This document shows positions 5,892 to 8,029 of a DNA stretch of 8,029 nucleotides, piece after piece. Both the position numbers and the translations under genes were made by a program. Source of the stretch: Burkholderiales bacterium (GTDB taxonomy: Bacteria > Pseudomonadota > Gammaproteobacteria > Burkholderiales > Burkholderiaceae_C); contig JAABTC010000068.1 in NCBI GenBank assembly GCA_011390055.1, forward strand, positions 1 through 8,029, written 5' to 3'. Under the pieces are notes generated by a model. It was not told where the DNA came from and made no database searches. It was given only the letters and a program-made list of their open reading frames with translations. The first letter of the stretch is position 1; every line of letters starts with the position of its first letter.

Positions 5892-7046
5892 ATGGCGAAA
5901 ATTCAGTTCGGATCCCGAAAGTGCTTGGCACGCTGGAGCCGTGTGGCATGCGCAGGGCCTTGGCTCTTGCTGGCGCTGCTGACAGGGCCGGCAGCCTGGG
6001 CACAGGAGCGCTCCTCGACTCGCGCGCCGGCGATTGCGCGCATCGCCGGGCGCCTGCAAGCGCCACAGCTCGGGCTGGTCGTGAACCGGGCCGACCCTTA
6101 CTCGGTGGCGGTCGGCGCGCACTACCGCCGGGCGCGCCGCCTCTCGGCCGAGCAGGTCCTGGTGGTCGACCTGCCGATCGGTGCGCAACTTGGCATCGAA
6201 GACTTCGAGCGCCTGCGCGGCGCGATCACCGAGCGCTTTGGCGACAAGATCCAGGCGTTGGCGCTGGCCTGGGTCACGCCCTACGCCGTCGGCTGCAACT
6301 CGCTCGCAGGCGCCCTGGCGCTGGGCCATGACGAGGCGCTGTGCCAGAACAGCTGCCGGCCGTCACGCCCGTCGGCGCTCTACAACAGCCCGAGCGGCCG
6401 TCCGTGGAGAGACCACGGCGTGCGCCCGGTGATGCACCTGGCCGCCGCGTCGGTCGGCTCGGCGCGGGCCCTCGTGGACCGTGGCGTGCGGGCCGACGGC
6501 AGCCTCGGGCGTCGCGGTGGGGCGACGGTGCGGGCCCGCCTGCTGACCACGGACGACAGTGCACGCAATGTGCGGGCGCGCCTGTACCCCGAGCCCGCGC
6601 TGTTACGACGGCCGGGTGTGCAGGTCGAAGTCGAAGCCGCTGCAACGGTGGAGCGCTTGGACGGCCAGGCCGACGCGAGCGCGGGTGCCCCGGTGCTGCT
6701 GTTGCAGACCGGTCAGGCGCAGGTGGGGCGCCTGCCTCGGCAGCGTTGGGTCGCAGGGGCCCTGGCCGACCACCTGACGTCGTACGGCGGGCAGCTCGAC
6801 GCCCCTGGCGATGGCCAGAGCAGCGCGATGGCCTGGATCGAGGGCGGCGCGACGGCCAGCCATGGCAGTGCGAGCGAACCCTGTGCGCATGTGCAAAAGT
6901 TCCCCCACCCCCAGATCCTGCTCGGCCACTACCTGCAAGGCGCCACCGCGATCGAGGCCTACTGGAAAAGCGTGGCCTGGCCGCAGCAGAGTGTCTTCAT
7001 CGGCGAGCCCCTCGCGGCGCCCTACGGCGCGCGAGCTTCGCCTTGA
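5892..7046 (+). CDS. exported TIGR03790-family protein of unknown function
   Basis: The 384-residue product resembles proteins annotated as TIGR03790 family, a group with no assigned function. Recognisable blocks are LGLVVNRADPYSVAVGAHYR at 60-79 with the following RRLSAEQVL, and a C-terminal block with GGATASHGSASEPC (318-331), FPHP (337-340), GHYLQGATAIEAYWKSVAWP (345-364) and IGEPLAAPY (370-378). The N-terminus has basic residues, a hydrophobic core (22-31) and A-W-A cleavage after residue 37, so it is predicted to be exported. The mature part has four cysteines (135, 151, 155, 331), possibly in disulfides. The ATG at 5892 has no Shine-Dalgarno. GTG at 5943, 4 nt after GGAG, is an alternative but would remove the basic n-region of the signal peptide. 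The frame is open for about 950 bp upstream, but that part is only the antisense of iclR. It overlaps hpnE by 25 bp at its 3' end. Confidence 0.8.
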   Translation: MAKIQFGSRKCLARWSRVACAGPWLLLALLTGPAAWAQERSSTRAPAIARIAGRLQAPQLGLVVNRADPYSVAVGAHYRRARRLSAEQVLVVDLPIGAQLGIEDFERLRGAITERFGDKIQALALAWVTPYAVGCNSLAGALALGHDEALCQNSCRPSRPSALYNSPSGRPWRDHGVRPVMHLAAASVGSARALVDRGVRADGSLGRRGGATVRARLLTTDDSARNVRARLYPEPALLRRPGVQVEVEAAATVERLDGQADASAGAPVLLLQTGQAQVGRLPRQRWVAGALADHLTSYGGQLDAPGDGQSSAMAWIEGGATASHGSASEPCAHVQKFPHPQILLGHYLQGATAIEAYWKSVAWPQQSVFIGEPLAAPYGARASP

Positions 7047-8029
7047 GCGGCAAGCGCGCGCGCCGCGGCCAGGCCCGAACGCACAGCGCCTTCGAGCGTG
7101 GCGGGATAGGGGCCGTCGACATAGTCACCCGCGGCTTGCAGCCCGTCGGCAACGACGCTCGACGGACGCCGCAGCCCGGGCGTGCAGAGGAACGTGGCGC
7201 GACGTTCCGCAAGGCTGTTCAGCAGCGCGGGCGGCGTGCGCCAGGTGTCGGCAGGAAAAGCGCTGCGGGCTTGCAGCAGCACCGCCTCGGCGGTCGCTTC
7301 AAGGCCGCGCTCGCTCCACGCCCGCGCGCCGCTGACGACGAAGCTGAACCAGCCTTCCCGTGCGCCCCCGCCGTCGATGGCGCCCAGGTCGAAGACGAAC
7401 TGGGCCGGTGCACCATCTTCGCTCGCCAGCACGGTCATCGGCTCGGGCAGGCGGGTGCCCGCACTCTGCAGCAGCACCGTGATGATCGGCTCGTAGTCGA
7501 AGGCCGCGACGGTTCGGGCCCATCCAGGCGCGCATTCGCGGCACAGGCGCGCGGCCTCGCTCGCGCTGCAGGCCAGGATCACGTGATCGAAGGTCTCGCC
7601 ATCGAGCGACCAGCCAGCACCGGCGGATGTCAGCTCGCGTACGCGGCTGGACAGACGAAGCTCGGCCCCGTGCACAGCCAGCCACGCCGCCGCAGGATCC
7701 GGCAGCAAACTCGACAGGTCCACGCGCGGTAGCAGCAGGTCGGCCGAGCCGCGACCGCTGAAGAGCGCGTCGCGCAGCACGCGCAGGAACACCTGCCCGC
7801 TGGCCTGGGCGGCGGGCGTGTTCAGCGCCGCGACGCACAGCGGCTCGATCAGCGACCGGCGCACTTCGGCCGACAGGCCGCGAGTCAGGTCGTCGACGCT
7901 CACCGCCGCGTTGCAATGGAAGCGCTGCAGCGCCCAGTTCGTCGCCGTGCGCAGCAAACCCAGGCGATCGGCCCAGGACCAGCCTTGGCGCCCGCAGACC
8001 GCGCGAACGAAAGCCAGCACCGGAGGGCC
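7022..8029 (-). CDS. hpnE: hydroxysqualene dehydroxylase HpnE, C-terminal part (start beyond window)
   Basis: HpnE reduces hydroxysqualene to squalene, the last step of the HpnC-HpnD-HpnE route that feeds hopanoid synthesis. It is an FAD-dependent protein of the amine-oxidase/phytoene-desaturase superfamily. About 335 residues are visible and the frame remains open at the right edge, so roughly 100 N-terminal residues with the FAD-binding GxGxxG are missing. The GTG at 8018-8020 is internal. Recognisable parts are LIEPLCVAALNTP with the following VFLRVLRDALF (substrate-domain core), LLLPRVDLSSLLPDPAAAWL, and near the C-terminus GDYVDGPYPATLEGAVRSG, the usual FAD-contacting end of this superfamily. 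The stop is TAG read from 7024-7022, 25 bp inside the 3' end of the convergent TIGR03790-like gene. If the common order holds, hpnD and hpnC lie just right of the window. Another squalene-associated FAD desaturase is the main alternative. Confidence 0.88.
   Translation of the reverse strand, partial: GPPVLAFVRAVCGRQGWSWADRLGLLRTATNWALQRFHCNAAVSVDDLTRGLSAEVRRSLIEPLCVAALNTPAAQASGQVFLRVLRDALFSGRGSADLLLPRVDLSSLLPDPAAAWLAVHGAELRLSSRVRELTSAGAGWSLDGETFDHVILACSASEAARLCRECAPGWARTVAAFDYEPIITVLLQSAGTRLPEPMTVLASEDGAPAQFVFDLGAIDGGGAREGWFSFVVSGARAWSERGLEATAEAVLLQARSAFPADTWRTPPALLNSLAERRATFLCTPGLRRPSSVVADGLQAAGDYVDGPYPATLEGAVRSGLAAARALAAQGEARAP

Noticed and set aside
6341..7732. Open frame of 463 codons on the + strand across the TIGR03790-like gene and hpnE
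   Set aside because: It overlaps two genes with recognisable families in other frames and reads as Arg/Ala/Gly-rich shadow sequence.

Overview
The window looks like chromosomal DNA from a high-GC betaproteobacterium of the order Burkholderiales, in the Rubrivivax/Leptothrix/Methylibium/Comamonadaceae direction. This rests on recalled family resemblance: the ilvH-ilvC-pssA-leuA gene order, LeuA and IclR sequences that read like those of Burkholderiales, a hopanoid gene (hpnE), and strong G/C third-position bias. No mobile element, CRISPR array, rRNA or tRNA gene was seen. Both ends cut through genes.

Left half (1-3952, all + strand): branched-chain amino acid synthesis with one phospholipid gene inserted. 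The order is the 3' end of ilvH (acetolactate synthase small subunit), ilvC (ketol-acid reductoisomerase), pssA (phosphatidylserine synthase) and leuA (2-isopropylmalate synthase). ilvH and ilvC supply 2-ketoisovalerate, which LeuA diverts to leucine. The gap between pssA and leuA holds the most interesting structure here: an extended -10 element, an 18-codon leader ORF with four consecutive Leu codons, and two mutually exclusive hairpins. Together these form a complete-looking ribosome-mediated leucine attenuator. The inferred transcription start is so close to the leader ATG that the leader peptide would be leaderless or nearly so. A strong intrinsic terminator (3917-3952) closes the leuA unit.

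Middle (3938-5053, + strand): a secreted penicillin-binding endopeptidase of the PbpG (PBP7/8) type with all three active-site motifs. Its likely promoter takes its -35 from the 3' arm of the leuA terminator.

Right half (5025-8029): an IclR-family regulator on the minus strand, a divergent + strand gene for an exported TIGR03790-like protein of unknown function, and the C-terminal three quarters of hpnE (hydroxysqualene dehydroxylase, hopanoid synthesis) on the minus strand. Packing is extreme: iclR and the TIGR03790-like gene start 27 bp apart, and both convergent gene pairs overlap tail to tail (29 bp and 25 bp). There is no stretch over 300 bp without a gene; the largest gap is the 189-bp attenuator region.
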